Positions 18,078-28,076 of a DNA stretch of 64,000 nt are shown piece by piece (the stretch's first letter is position 1; each line of letters begins with the position of its first letter). The notes under the pieces were generated by a model. That model worked only from the letters and a program-made list of their open reading frames with translations, did not search any database and was not told the origin of the DNA. The DNA comes from Candidatus Rickettsiella viridis. Its GTDB lineage: Bacteria > Pseudomonadota > Gammaproteobacteria > Diplorickettsiales > Diplorickettsiaceae. The translations under genes were made by a program, and so were the position numbers. The DNA is taken from NCBI RefSeq assembly GCF_003966755.1, contig NZ_AP018005.1, forward strand, positions 1,240,001-1,304,000. The letters are read 5' to 3'.

Positions 18078-18376
18078 GCTAGTTCGGGTTTGTCCGTAGT
18101 CGCCTCTGCATTCGCATTCGCATTCGGTAGCGTAATATTTAATTCTAAAATAGAGCAATTACCGGCACGCTCTAACTCTACTTTAACTTGGTCTTGATCG
18201 ATATCTACGTACTTCGCAATCACTTCCACTAATTCACGCTGTAGCTTAGGCAAAAAATCGACATCGCTGTCTGTACCCGTTCTACGTTCATGAGAAACAA
18301 TAATCTGTAAACGCTCTTTCGCAAGTGATGCGGTGTTTTTTGTGCGATTACGAAATAGACGGTCTAATAAGGTCAT
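18074..18376 (-). CDS. minE: Cell division topological specificity factor MinE
   Basis: Displaces MinD from the membrane and drives the Min oscillation that keeps division at mid-cell. The N-terminus [24 protein letters not shown] shows the membrane-targeting and MinD-contact helix; the dimerisation region follows ([16 protein letters not shown]). At 100 residues it is slightly longer than E. coli MinE, with a low-complexity tail rich in Ala, Asn and Glu. The ATG overlaps the minD stop in ATGA, indicating translational coupling. Confidence 0.95.
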   Translation of the reverse strand: MTLLDRLFRNRTKNTASLAKERLQIIVSHERRTGTDSDVDFLPKLQRELVEVIAKYVDIDQDQVKVELERAGNCSILELNITLPNANANAEATTDKPELA

Positions 18377-19197
18377 GTCGCTACCTCCTCACGACCAAAG
18401 AGACGACGTAGTAAACCTTTTTTTTCTGCTTTAACAAATTTAAAAGGCACTTCTTCGCCCAATAAACGGGAAACCGCATCGACATAAGCTTGATGCGCAT
18501 CGCTCTCGCCATTTAAAGTCACTGGCACACCGGAGTTTGATGCACGCAATACGGCTTGTGATTCAGGAATAACACTTAACAAAGGAATAGAAAGGATATC
18601 TAATACATCATCTACGCTTAACATATCGCCTTTTTCAACGCGCGTTAATGAATAACGTGTCAACAATAAATGTTGCTTAATAGGTTCTAAACCTAACTCC
18701 GCACGTCGTGACTTACTATCCAGAATACCTAACATCCTATCTGAATCACGCACGGAGGAAATCTCAGGATTACTAACCACAATTGCTCTATCCGCAAAAT
18801 ACATTGCTAAGGTGGCACCACGTTCTATACCGGCCGGAGAATCACAAATAATATAATCAAATTCTTTTTTAAGTTCTTCTAATATATTTTCTACGCCTTC
18901 TTTGCTTAACGCATCTTTATCACGCGTCTGCGAAGCCGGTAACACAAAAAGATTTTCAAGTCGTTTGTCTTTAATCAATGCTTGTTTGATATTTGCTTCG
19001 CCACGAATCACATTCACAAAATCAAACACGACGCGACGTTCACATCCCATAATCAAATCGAGATTTCGTAATCCAATATCAAAATCAATCACCACCGTTT
19101 TAAAACCACGAAACGCGAGGCCTGCAGCGATGGCTGCACTACTCGTCGTTTTACCCACGCCACCTTTTCCAGATGTAATAACAATAATTTCAGCCAA
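18373..19197 (-). CDS. minD: Septum site-determining ATPase MinD
   Basis: ParA/MinD-family ATPase that binds the membrane in its ATP form and normally carries MinC. It has the deviant Walker [19 protein letters not shown], switch motifs [14 protein letters not shown] and [10 protein letters not shown], and the C-terminal amphipathic membrane-targeting helix [11 protein letters not shown]. At 274 residues it is full length. It is followed by an overlapping minE. No minC precedes it; the 360 bp upstream hold only an R1 repeat and AT-rich sequence. Confidence 0.97.
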   Translation of the reverse strand: MAEIIVITSGKGGVGKTTSSAAIAAGLAFRGFKTVVIDFDIGLRNLDLIMGCERRVVFDFVNVIRGEANIKQALIKDKRLENLFVLPASQTRDKDALSKEGVENILEELKKEFDYIICDSPAGIERGATLAMYFADRAIVVSNPEISSVRDSDRMLGILDSKSRRAELGLEPIKQHLLLTRYSLTRVEKGDMLSVDDVLDILSIPLLSVIPESQAVLRASNSGVPVTLNGESDAHQAYVDAVSRLLGEEVPFKFVKAEKKGLLRRLFGREEVAT

Positions 19198-19253
19198 TGC
19201 AATTGCTCCCCTCGCTATAACAGCAAGTTAAGTAAAATAATAAACAGTCTTTT

Positions 19254-19375
19254 TACTCTTCGCACTTGAGTTTTTGTCTACGTTCCCGCTCAACTCGCCA
19301 TCGTCATGTATGTTGTATACACTCCGATGACTCGTGTTCGCGGCGCCTTGCCAAAAATTCAATTGCTGTGAGTAT
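19254..19375 (+). repeat. R1 dispersed repeat, full copy
   Basis: Full-length copy between minD and recO, from TACTCTTCGCACTTGAG to CAATTGCTGTGAGTATC, containing the central CATGTATGTTGTATACACT. The rest of the gap (19198-19253 and 19376-19559) is AT-rich and I see no gene in it. Confidence 0.88.
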
Positions 19376-19559
19376 CTTCAGATCTTTAGTAGGAATTTTT
19401 GATATTGTCTAGTAGGTATTTACCCTATATATTGATACGCTACAAAAAAATATACCTATATATGATGATATTACTGGATTTCCAGGCGAAGTGGAAGTTA
19501 TCCGCCATTAAAAATATACGTTTACTTTTTGCACAAAATATCTCATTTACTTAGCGCTT

Positions 19560-20282
19560 ATGTTAAACGCGGCACAATTTGAACCTGCTTATATTTTACA
19601 CACAAAACCTTATCGTGATTCCAGTTTATTAGTCGACGCATTTACCGCATCGCAAGGACGTATCAGTCTTATTGCGAAAGCTGCACGCGGCATGCGCAGT
19701 AAAAATTCGCGCTTTAAAGGTTTGTTACAAGCCTTTGTTCCCTTATCAATCTCTTGGCGAGGAAAAACAGAACTACTCAATTTATTAAATGCAGAACCCA
19801 GTGGACTTTTTTTACCACCATTACACGGTAAACTTTTAATCTGTGGGCTTTATCTCAACGAATTACTCATGCGCTTACTTTATCGTTACGATCCTCACCC
19901 TGCACTTTTTCAAGCCTATCAAACCGCATTAACGATGTTGCCACAAAATCCTAACGTCGTATTACGTGTATTTGAAAAACAATTACTCGCCGAATTAGGC
20001 TATGCGCTCCATTTAAATCAAGACAATCAAACCCAACAACCCATTTTAGCGGATCAACATTACCAATTTATCCCTAGCCAAGGATTGTTTATTTGTTTAA
20101 ATACATCGGTTACTAACAAACTATTTCTTTTTTCCGGTGCATCTCTGTTAGCTATTTATCATGAACAGTGGAACACTCCAGATCAATTGTTCGATGCTAA
20201 ACGTTTGTTTAGGCTTGCGTTACACCATTTGCTAGAAGGAAAAAGCATTCGAAGCCGTGAATTACTGCTGAACTCTGCTTGA
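19560..20282 (+). CDS. recO: DNA repair protein RecO
   Basis: RecO works with RecR to load RecA onto SSB-coated single-stranded DNA in gap repair. The N-terminal OB-fold begins EPAYILHTKPYRDSSLLVDAFT and includes the typical KGLLQAFVPLSISWRGKTELLNL. The helical C-terminal half contains LLICGLYLNELLMRLL and FEKQLLAELGYAL. At 240 residues it is the usual length. The ATG at 19560 gives the canonical N-terminus. Confidence 0.95.
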   Translation: MLNAAQFEPAYILHTKPYRDSSLLVDAFTASQGRISLIAKAARGMRSKNSRFKGLLQAFVPLSISWRGKTELLNLLNAEPSGLFLPPLHGKLLICGLYLNELLMRLLYRYDPHPALFQAYQTALTMLPQNPNVVLRVFEKQLLAELGYALHLNQDNQTQQPILADQHYQFIPSQGLFICLNTSVTNKLFLFSGASLLAIYHEQWNTPDQLFDAKRLFRLALHHLLEGKSIRSRELLLNSA

Positions 20283-20418
20283 TGATTTATTTCACCCACT
20301 ATTTTCCTTACTCATATGAAGAGGCAAACATTGACGGAAAAGGGGTGGACAATTATATTAGCCTAAAAAACAGTCCTACGTTTTATCTTAAAAAAGGACT
20401 TATACTGAAGGGTCTATT

Positions 20419-20904
20419 ATGAAAATTACACATTATTTTTTATTATCATTATTCAGTTTTATCACATTAACTGGCTGCGCACCTTGTTTGTCACCCAATG
20501 TCTATGACACCGCCAATGCAGGACAAATACATCGTGTCGCTCAAGGTGTTGTTGTCAGTAGTCGCATCGTCCGCGTCTCTGATAGTGGAACAGGCGTGGG
20601 TGTCGGTACCGTCACAGGTGGTGCTTTAGGCGCTATTGCTGCTTCACAAATAGGTCAGGGAAGCGGCAGTTTAGCGGCTGGTATCGGTGGTGCTCTTTTA
20701 GGTGGAATAGCCGGTAGCCATGCTCAACAAGGGCTAAGCAGCCAAAACGGTATTGAATATGTTATTAGGCTACATAACAAATCCTTAATCTCTATTGTAC
20801 AAGGGCTGAGACCGAGCTTTAATCGCGGTCAACATGTACTGGTACAATATGGTGCAGGCGGTCGTTCACGCGTCATCGCGGATCCCGCTTATTATGCTAA
20901 TTAA
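20419..20904 (+). CDS. SlyB-like glycine-zipper outer-membrane lipoprotein
   Basis: A 161-residue protein with a lipoprotein signal (lipobox LTGC, mature Cys about 20). A double glycine-zipper region (VGVGTVTGGALGAIAAS... and AAGIGGALLGGIAGS) is followed by a small C-terminal domain ending HVLVQYGAGGRSRV. This is the SlyB/Pcp/17-kDa-antigen type, outer-membrane lipoproteins linked to envelope integrity and magnesium stress. The upstream segment 20283-20418 is intergenic and probably carries its promoter. A strong terminator follows directly, so it is likely monocistronic. Confidence 0.88.
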   Translation: MKITHYFLLSLFSFITLTGCAPCLSPNVYDTANAGQIHRVAQGVVVSSRIVRVSDSGTGVGVGTVTGGALGAIAASQIGQGSGSLAAGIGGALLGGIAGSHAQQGLSSQNGIEYVIRLHNKSLISIVQGLRPSFNRGQHVLVQYGAGGRSRVIADPAYYAN

Positions 20905-20919
20905 TAGTTGTGTTTAGTA

Positions 20920-20948
20920 AAAAAGGGAGCACTGCCTCCCTTTTTTTT
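20920..20948 (+). terminator. Rho-independent terminator after the SlyB-like gene
   Basis: The stem AAGGGAG / CTCCCTT with a short loop is followed by a run of eight T residues, 16 bp after the lipoprotein stop codon. Confidence 0.9.
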
Positions 20949-20950
20949 AG

Positions 20951-21074
20951 ACTCACAGCAATGGGATTTTCGGCAAGGCGCTGCGAGAATGAAGCAACCG
21001 GAATGTAATACAACATACATGAGGATTGCGAATCGAGCGCGAACGCCGCCGAAGATTCAAGTGCGAAGCGTATA
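20951..21074 (-). repeat. R1 dispersed repeat, full copy, reversed
   Basis: Full copy in the reverse orientation (ACTCACAGCAATGGGATTTTCGGC ... CAAGTGCGAAGCGTATA read on the plus strand). It lies between the SlyB terminator and the ampG-like gene and ends 13 bp before the ampG start, just before its ribosome-binding site. Confidence 0.9.
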
Positions 21075-21087
21075 TTAGGAGAGTCTG

Positions 21088-22332
21088 ATGCCAAACCAGC
21101 TTAACAAACGGAACCTGTTTGCTACTTTATTATTAGGGTTTTCATCAGGTTTACCGCTCGCCTTAACCGCAAGCACCTTACAAGCGTGGTTTACGGTAAC
21201 CGGCGCCAGTATTCTAGCCATTGGCAGCCTCGGTTTGATTGGTCAACCGTATGTTTATAAATTTCTGTGGGCACCTTTGCTAGATCGTTGGATACCCCCT
21301 CTATTAGGGCGTAGACGCGGGTGGCTGATTATCACTCAATTCGCTTTATTACTTGCCATCGCCGGCATGATCTTAGCGGATCCGCAAACAAGTCCCTCGT
21401 TATTAGTCAGTCTCGCCTTCCTGGTTGCCTTTCTTTCTGCTTCGCAAGATATCGCAATTGACGCCTATAGAACCGACGTACTTAAACCTAATGAACGTGG
21501 ATTAGGGGCTACGTTAACGAGCTGGGGCTACAAAATAGGTATGCTGGTTTCAAGTGCCTTGGCATTGGTATTAGCAGATAAATTTGGGTGGCGTCCCATG
21601 TATTTAATCATGGCTGGCCTGATGAGCATTGGTCTTTTTGCTAGCTGGTTTGGTGAAAACCCCATCGAACAACAAAGCACGCTTCCATCTAGTGTACATG
21701 CGGCTGTGGTTGAACCTTTTAAAGAATTCCTCAACAGAAAGTCAGCTTGGCTCATTTTACTCTTCATTATACTTTATAAACTAGGTGATGCGCTGAGCGT
21801 ATCGTTAACAACGCCTTTTTTAATTCGCGGCTTGGGTTTTTCATTAACCACTGTTGCCTTTGTTAACAAAGGGATTGGCTTTGTTGCCACCATGTTAGGG
21901 CTGTTAGCCGGTGGACTATTAATGACACGTATACGCTTATTTACGGCGTTATTTTACTTTGGCATTTTACAAGCGGGCGCTATTTTAGCGTTATTACAAC
22001 TCGCTTTAGTTGGCCATCATTATGGCTTCTTGGTATTTGCTATTTTTACCGATAACTTCTGCAATGCCATGGCAGGTATTGCTTTCCTCGCTTTTATTAT
22101 GAGCTTGTGTGACCATCGTTATACTGCCACCCAGTTTGCATTATTTTCAGCATTAGCAAGCGTTGGACGTGTTTTTATTGGCCCCCTTGCGGGCTTGATT
22201 GTGACCTATTTTAGCTGGCCAATATTTTTTATCTTATCATTAGCCGCCTGTTTACCCGGATTAAGTCTACTGTGGTACTTGCGTCATAGCGTTAGCAATA
22301 ATCATGCTATCTCTGCAGAAAAAGTGTCTTAA
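21088..22332 (+). CDS. ampG: AmpG-like MFS permease (muropeptide uptake)
   Basis: Major-facilitator permease of the AmpG family, which imports anhydro-muropeptides released during wall turnover for recycling. About twelve membrane segments over 414 residues. The AmpG signature is visible in GFSSGLPLALTASTLQAWF, the loop FLWAPLLDRW..LLGRRRGWL, and SASQDIAIDAYRTDVL. It starts at an ATG preceded by TAGGAGAG. Slightly shorter than E. coli AmpG because the C-terminus is trimmed. The stop is shared with the convergent ridA through a TTAA palindrome. Confidence 0.9.
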   Translation: MPNQLNKRNLFATLLLGFSSGLPLALTASTLQAWFTVTGASILAIGSLGLIGQPYVYKFLWAPLLDRWIPPLLGRRRGWLIITQFALLLAIAGMILADPQTSPSLLVSLAFLVAFLSASQDIAIDAYRTDVLKPNERGLGATLTSWGYKIGMLVSSALALVLADKFGWRPMYLIMAGLMSIGLFASWFGENPIEQQSTLPSSVHAAVVEPFKEFLNRKSAWLILLFIILYKLGDALSVSLTTPFLIRGLGFSLTTVAFVNKGIGFVATMLGLLAGGLLMTRIRLFTALFYFGILQAGAILALLQLALVGHHYGFLVFAIFTDNFCNAMAGIAFLAFIMSLCDHRYTATQFALFSALASVGRVFIGPLAGLIVTYFSWPIFFILSLAACLPGLSLLWYLRHSVSNNHAISAEKVS

Positions 22333-22715
22333 GCATTTAGTAGCATAATGCCTTCTATCTCCACGCGAGCTCCTTTGGGCAACGCTGAAACTTCAATGGT
22401 ACTTCTTGCCGGATAAGGTGCTGAAAAATATTCAGCCATGACGCTATTCACCACCGGAAAATCCGTTAAATCACTTAGAAAAATAGTTAGTTTTACACAT
22501 TGATTCAACTCACCACCTGCCGCTAAAGCAACCGCCGCTAAATTCTTAAATACCTGTCGGGTTTGCGCCTCAATGTCACCCGCAAGGAAAACCCCTTTTG
22601 TATCTAATGCGATTTGGCCGGATAGATAAACAGTATCACCGACTCGAACCGCTTGAGAATAAGCACCGATGGGCTGAGGTGCCTCGTTGGTCTGTATCAT
22701 TTGCTTATTATTCAT
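22329..22715 (-). CDS. ridA: RidA family reactive intermediate deaminase
   Basis: Hydrolyses reactive enamine/imine intermediates made by PLP enzymes, protecting metabolism. Characteristic segments are EAPQPIGAYSQAVRVGDTVYLSGQIALD, the conserved Arg in YPARSTIEVSALPKGARVEIEGIML, and NLAAVALAAG. At 128 residues it is full length. The ATG at 22715 is preceded by GAAGG at a suitable distance, so it is preferred over the internal ATG at residue 6. Confidence 0.95.
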   Translation of the reverse strand: MNNKQMIQTNEAPQPIGAYSQAVRVGDTVYLSGQIALDTKGVFLAGDIEAQTRQVFKNLAAVALAAGGELNQCVKLTIFLSDLTDFPVVNSVMAEYFSAPYPARSTIEVSALPKGARVEIEGIMLLNA

Positions 22716-22747
22716 AATAATGCCTTCAAATATCTATAATACTTACG

Positions 22748-22853
22748 CGTCATTGCGAGCCCCGCACCTATCCTAAAACATTTCATAACAGAAATTACCG
22801 TTACAATGACATACTTTCTGTGAAGATAGGTGCGGGGCATGGCAATCCAGTAA
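22748..22853 (+). repeat. R2 dispersed repeat, full hairpin copy
   Basis: CGTCATTGCGAGC at the left and GGCAATCCAG at the right enclose a perfect 14-bp inverted repeat, GCCCCGCACCTATC (22759-22772) against GATAGGTGCGGGGC (22825-22838). It could act as a transcription terminator between ridA and groES. Confidence 0.85.
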
Positions 22854-22893
22854 AACTATGATAACAGAAGATGTTTTCTCTCGCTTTAACCCC

Positions 22894-22923
22894 CTTGAAT
22901 TCCCTCCATTTGCGCCCCATATA
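22894..22923 (+). promoter_or_regulatory. Heat-shock (sigma-32) promoter for groESL
   Basis: The -35 CTTGAA (22894-22899, preceded by CCC) and the -10 CCCCATATA (22915-22923) are separated by 15 bp, a near-perfect match to the RpoH consensus. It lies about 120 bp before groES on the same strand. Confidence 0.9.
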
Positions 22924-23044
22924 TAAGGATGTTGGTGAGCAGTTGTACTGTTTACCAAACATCATTATGATTGGCCTCTTAATTTAATAGGGGTTAGTTA
23001 TATATCCTCGTTGTGATAGTAATAATTCTTAAGGAGACATCTGA

Positions 23045-23365
23045 ATGAGTGAAGTATTAGAAAAACCGTTAGTCGAAATGATTACACCGCTACAAGACCG
23101 TATTGTCGTTAAACGAGCCGTTGAAGAGGAAAAATCAAAAGGCGGGATCGTTATTCCCGATACAGCTAAAGAAAAACCTGTTAGAGGCGTTGTTGTCGCT
23201 ATAGGTCCAGGTAAACGTCTTGAGTCAGGCGAAATCCAGCCTTTATCCGTTAAACTCGACGATGAAATCCTGTTTGGCAAGTATGCAGGTACCGAAGTCA
23301 AACTTGAAAATCAAGACTATATTGTTATGCGTGAAGATGACGTCATGGCAATCATGAAGAAATAA
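23045..23365 (+). CDS. groES: Co-chaperonin GroES
   Basis: Heptameric lid of the GroEL folding chamber. Landmarks: [31 protein letters not shown] (the mobile loop), VVAIGPGKR, and the C-terminal [13 protein letters not shown]. The protein has 106 residues, about ten more than usual because of the leader [12 protein letters not shown] before the conserved core. The ATG at 23045 has an ideal AAGGAG six to nine bases upstream, so the leader appears real. First gene of the heat-shock operon with groEL. Confidence 0.98.
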   Translation: MSEVLEKPLVEMITPLQDRIVVKRAVEEEKSKGGIVIPDTAKEKPVRGVVVAIGPGKRLESGEIQPLSVKLDDEILFGKYAGTEVKLENQDYIVMREDDVMAIMKK

Positions 23366-23401
23366 TCAATTTTAATTTTATTTTTCAGAGGAATTAAATA
23401 A

Positions 23402-25048
<1,647 letters not shown>

Positions 25049-25071
25049 GAAAAATTCCGGTTCAGCTACCT

Positions 25072-25100
25072 AAAAAACCCCGCTTGAAGCGGGGTTTTTT
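25072..25100 (+). terminator. Rho-independent terminator of groESL
   Basis: AAAAAACCCCGC, loop TTGAA, GCGGGGTTTTTT: a GC-rich perfect stem followed by T residues, about 25 bp after the groEL stop. Confidence 0.95.
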
Positions 25101-25190
25101 ATTGCCACAAAAGCTAACAACTCGTCCAATTAAAAATCTATTACCGTACTGGTTATAGTTAGAACAATTAACTTTATTGTAATATTTATA

Positions 25191-25275
25191 TATTCTACAT
25201 GCTTAAATTTTCGGCTGTATTCTCGTTTGGCCCATAACCCTAATGTAGCTGAAAATCTAATTGCTATGAATAATA
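25191..25275 (+). repeat. R1 dispersed repeat, degenerate short copy
   Basis: Recognisable from the left part (TTAAATTTTCGGCTGTATTCTCG) and right part (GCTGAAAATCTAATTGCTATGA). The central portion is missing and many bases have changed. It lies in the intergenic gap after groEL. Confidence 0.6.
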
Positions 25276-25306
25276 TCCAACTCCTTTGCTTTCAAGAATA
25301 GAGATA

Positions 25307-25999
25307 ATGCCTAATAATATAAATGAGAGATATCGCATAGCAAACTCCACAGTTTTGAGGATGCTTAGCAGTAAAGTATTTCAAGATTATATTAATGTAT
25401 ACGCTGAAGAAGAAGGTTGCTTATCTGTTTCGGTCTTAGAAGAAAGAATTCCTCTGCATTGTGACCTTGGCGCAATTCATAGTGCTTTTGAACAACTTCA
25501 ACAAAGTGGTCAGAACCCAACTGAGCTCCTAACTAGGCTCGGTAATTACATTCAATCAGAACCCGATGTGCCTCCGTACTTGGAACCGGTTCTGATTATT
25601 TTTTTCCTACTCATCGCTACCGCAGTTACCTGCCTATCTGTGTTCTCTGCGCACACACCTCCTTCGAATAATGATACCGTAGACGATAGCACAACTCTCG
25701 CCGTAGATAGTGCCATTGGGGTTATCCCCATTGTTCTAGTTTTGTCCTTCTCTGTAGGCTATGCAATCTGGCGACTGAGTTCATGCTTACTAGAATTTTT
25801 ACAGCTACCAAAAACACCCACAGAAACGGAAAGTCTGAATGATCTAAAACGATTTATGGCCACAAGAGAAGAAAACACCACACAAACGGAAACTGGTTTT
25901 AACCATTCTAGTCTATTTTCAATCAACCGAGCGGGTCCGAGTAGGGAGCCTACGGATAAACAAGCATCGCAGTCGTATCAGTCAATCTCAAGGCTATGA
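25307..25999 (+). CDS. Hypothetical protein with two membrane segments
   Basis: A 230-residue protein with no family that I recognise. The N-terminal soluble part (about 90 residues) is helical. Two hydrophobic segments follow (VLIIFFLLIATAVTCLSVF and IGVIPIVLVLSFSVGYAIW), joined by a polar loop. The C-terminal tail of about 60 residues is rich in Thr, Ser, Glu and Gln. The ATG at 25307 follows AATAGAG; a TTG further upstream is less likely. The stretch LSVSVLEERIPLHCDLGAI and the following LLTRLGNY resemble the N-terminal part of the frameshifted protein at 34521-35298, suggesting a small paralogous family. Base composition and lack of operon partners suggest accessory DNA. An effector or membrane-associated role is possible but unsupported. 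Confidence 0.6.
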   Translation: MPNNINERYRIANSTVLRMLSSKVFQDYINVYAEEEGCLSVSVLEERIPLHCDLGAIHSAFEQLQQSGQNPTELLTRLGNYIQSEPDVPPYLEPVLIIFFLLIATAVTCLSVFSAHTPPSNNDTVDDSTTLAVDSAIGVIPIVLVLSFSVGYAIWRLSSCLLEFLQLPKTPTETESLNDLKRFMATREENTTQTETGFNHSSLFSINRAGPSREPTDKQASQSYQSISRL

Positions 26000-26126
26000 A
26001 AATGGCATAACACGGTAAGCAGTGGGATTCTGTTTAATTTATGCGCAATTCATATCATTTCTTTTTTTCAGTCCAGCACTCTTCTACAATTAATCGGTAA
26101 GCCTATAAAAGATTCAGGAGCTCCTT

Positions 26127-27041
26127 ATGTTTAAACGAGTGTTACTCTTTTTAGCCACCAATATTTTAATCATTATTACAATTTCTATCATTACAAATTT
26201 ACTTGGATTACATAGTTACCTTACTTCGCAAGGAATTGACTATCGATCGCTTGCTATTTTTTGTGCCATTTGGGGTACAGCCGGTGCATTCATTTCACTT
26301 TTTATGTCTAAATTTATTGCTAAAAAAAGCATGGGGGTCAATGTCATCGATCCTAATGCAACAAAAACTGAAGAAGAACAAAACATTTTGGAGATTGTTC
26401 ATGGTTTAGCACGTAAAGCCGGCTTAAAAACCTTGCCTGAAGTCGGCATTTATCAATCACCTGAGCTTAACGCTTTTGCGACAGGACCGACTAAAAATAA
26501 TTCATTAGTCGCGGTTTCAAGTGGTTTATTACAACGAATGAATCGAGAGGAAATTGAGGGTGTATTAGGCCATGAGATCTCTCACGTAACGAATGGCGAT
26601 ATGGTCACCATGACGTTAATTCAAGGTATTGTTAATGCGTTCGCGCTATTTCTATCACGCCTTGTTGCCTATGTCATTTCAGCAGGAACAACAGCAAACC
26701 AAAACACTGATCAACAACCCGTGGCAGGCTCAGGTGGACCTATGTTCTATATGTTAACGACTGTATTTGATGTACTCTTTACACTATTTGGTAGCATTTT
26801 AGTCGCTGCTTTTTCCCGTTATCGAGAGTATCGTGCAGATAGAGGCGGTGCTAATTTATCGGGACGTGAAAGAATGATTTCTGCCTTACAAGCCTTGCAA
26901 CGAAATATGCAGCCCGAAGATACACGCGCCCCTTCTTTATCTACTTTAAAAATTTCCCACAAAAGCATTGGATTTCGTGCTTTATTTTCGAGCCACCCAC
27001 CGCTTGAATTACGCATTGCTCGTTTACAGAAAACAAAATAA
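26127..27041 (+). CDS. htpX: Membrane zinc metalloprotease HtpX
   Basis: Inner-membrane M48 protease that degrades misfolded membrane proteins together with FtsH. Two N-terminal membrane segments are followed by the zinc motif HEISH (His149, Glu150, His153), two further hydrophobic segments and the third-ligand region YREYRADRGGANLSGRERMI. The SHPPLELRIARL motif lies near the end. At 304 residues it is standard, with an ATG start after CAGGAG. The presence of groESL nearby may be coincidental. Confidence 0.96.
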   Translation: MFKRVLLFLATNILIIITISIITNLLGLHSYLTSQGIDYRSLAIFCAIWGTAGAFISLFMSKFIAKKSMGVNVIDPNATKTEEEQNILEIVHGLARKAGLKTLPEVGIYQSPELNAFATGPTKNNSLVAVSSGLLQRMNREEIEGVLGHEISHVTNGDMVTMTLIQGIVNAFALFLSRLVAYVISAGTTANQNTDQQPVAGSGGPMFYMLTTVFDVLFTLFGSILVAAFSRYREYRADRGGANLSGRERMISALQALQRNMQPEDTRAPSLSTLKISHKSIGFRALFSSHPPLELRIARLQKTK

Positions 27042-27048
27042 TATTATG

Positions 27049-28014
27049 TTAAAATTGATAAGCAATACCTAATGTAATTTGGTAACTTTTGTTTTCAATT
27101 CCTGCTACATCACCACCGAGGTATAAACTACTTCTGTTCTCATTATTAGTCATTTGCGCAGCTCCTCTCCCCTGAGTATATTTATTCCATATCCCTTCAC
27201 TAAAAAATTTCAGCTGCGGCGTCATATAATAAGCAATATTTGCACTAACTGAATAATATTCAGAATTGTGTGTTTTTTCTCTAAAGCTTAATTGGCGACG
27301 ATAATGCTCATCATGATCTTTAGCTAAAACCCATGGGCTATATTTTAATAAAGTATTAAACTCCCAATTATTATATTTATATTGAATTTTACTACCTATA
27401 TAAGGAACACTGAATTCTTGTTTATAATCAATTCCTGGCGTTAATGGAAAATTGCCTTCAGCAGCCTGGCAATTATTTCCACCTTCATTAATACATTGCC
27501 GCCTATAATCATAATAGCCGCCTATTGTGGTCCAATGAAACTGCGCTTGCTGATATCCTATAACACCAGCTACTTTAAAACTGTTATTTTTCAGCAACCA
27601 AATATAAGAATTAATATTAAACTCATTTGCATAATTAAGTGGGGTTTTTGGACTATAGCTCCAGCGTGTCCAATGCGTTTGCTTCGGATTTTCCCAATCA
27701 AAATCATTCATCGTTGAATTTCTTGGCCCTAAAGTCATCCATCCATTTGCTTCGAATGTTAACCAAGCGCTAACATCCCAAGAAATACTGCCTTTAATAA
27801 TGGGTGTATTTTTAATTTCCCAATCAAGTTGACTAAGTTTTCGACCATCTTCTCCATAAACATACTCATTAGCTCGGCCCGCCAACCAACCCAATGCAAC
27901 ATTTAACGATAAATTATCGGAAAATAAATTTTCATCTTGATAGGATGGTGATGCATTAGAAACAGTAGACCAGAATGCAGCCGCTATTGTTAGAAATAGT
28001 GTAATTAATTTAAT
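27049..28014 (-). pseudogene. Omptin family outer-membrane protease, no standard start codon
   Basis: Omptins (OmpT, Pla, PgtE) are ten-stranded beta-barrel aspartyl-type proteases on the cell surface. From an ATT at 28014 the frame gives 321 residues, close to OmpT's 317. It begins with a perfect signal peptide (KLITLFLTIAAAFWSTVSNA), then LNVALGWLAGRANEYVYG, a first acidic pair in MNDFDW, GGYYDYRR, and the Asp-His pair in DHDEHY (equivalent to OmpT Asp210/His212). No ATG, GTG or TTG exists in frame between the stop upstream of the signal and the TTG at 27894, which would delete signal and first strand. No Shine-Dalgarno is visible before the ATT. Either a rare ATT start is used or the gene has lost its ATG; the coding part is otherwise intact. 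Confidence 0.75.
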
Positions 28015-28076
28015 ATATTTTTATTTTTTTATTAATTTAAAAGTCAAGCGAAAATTAATATATATAAAATAAAATT

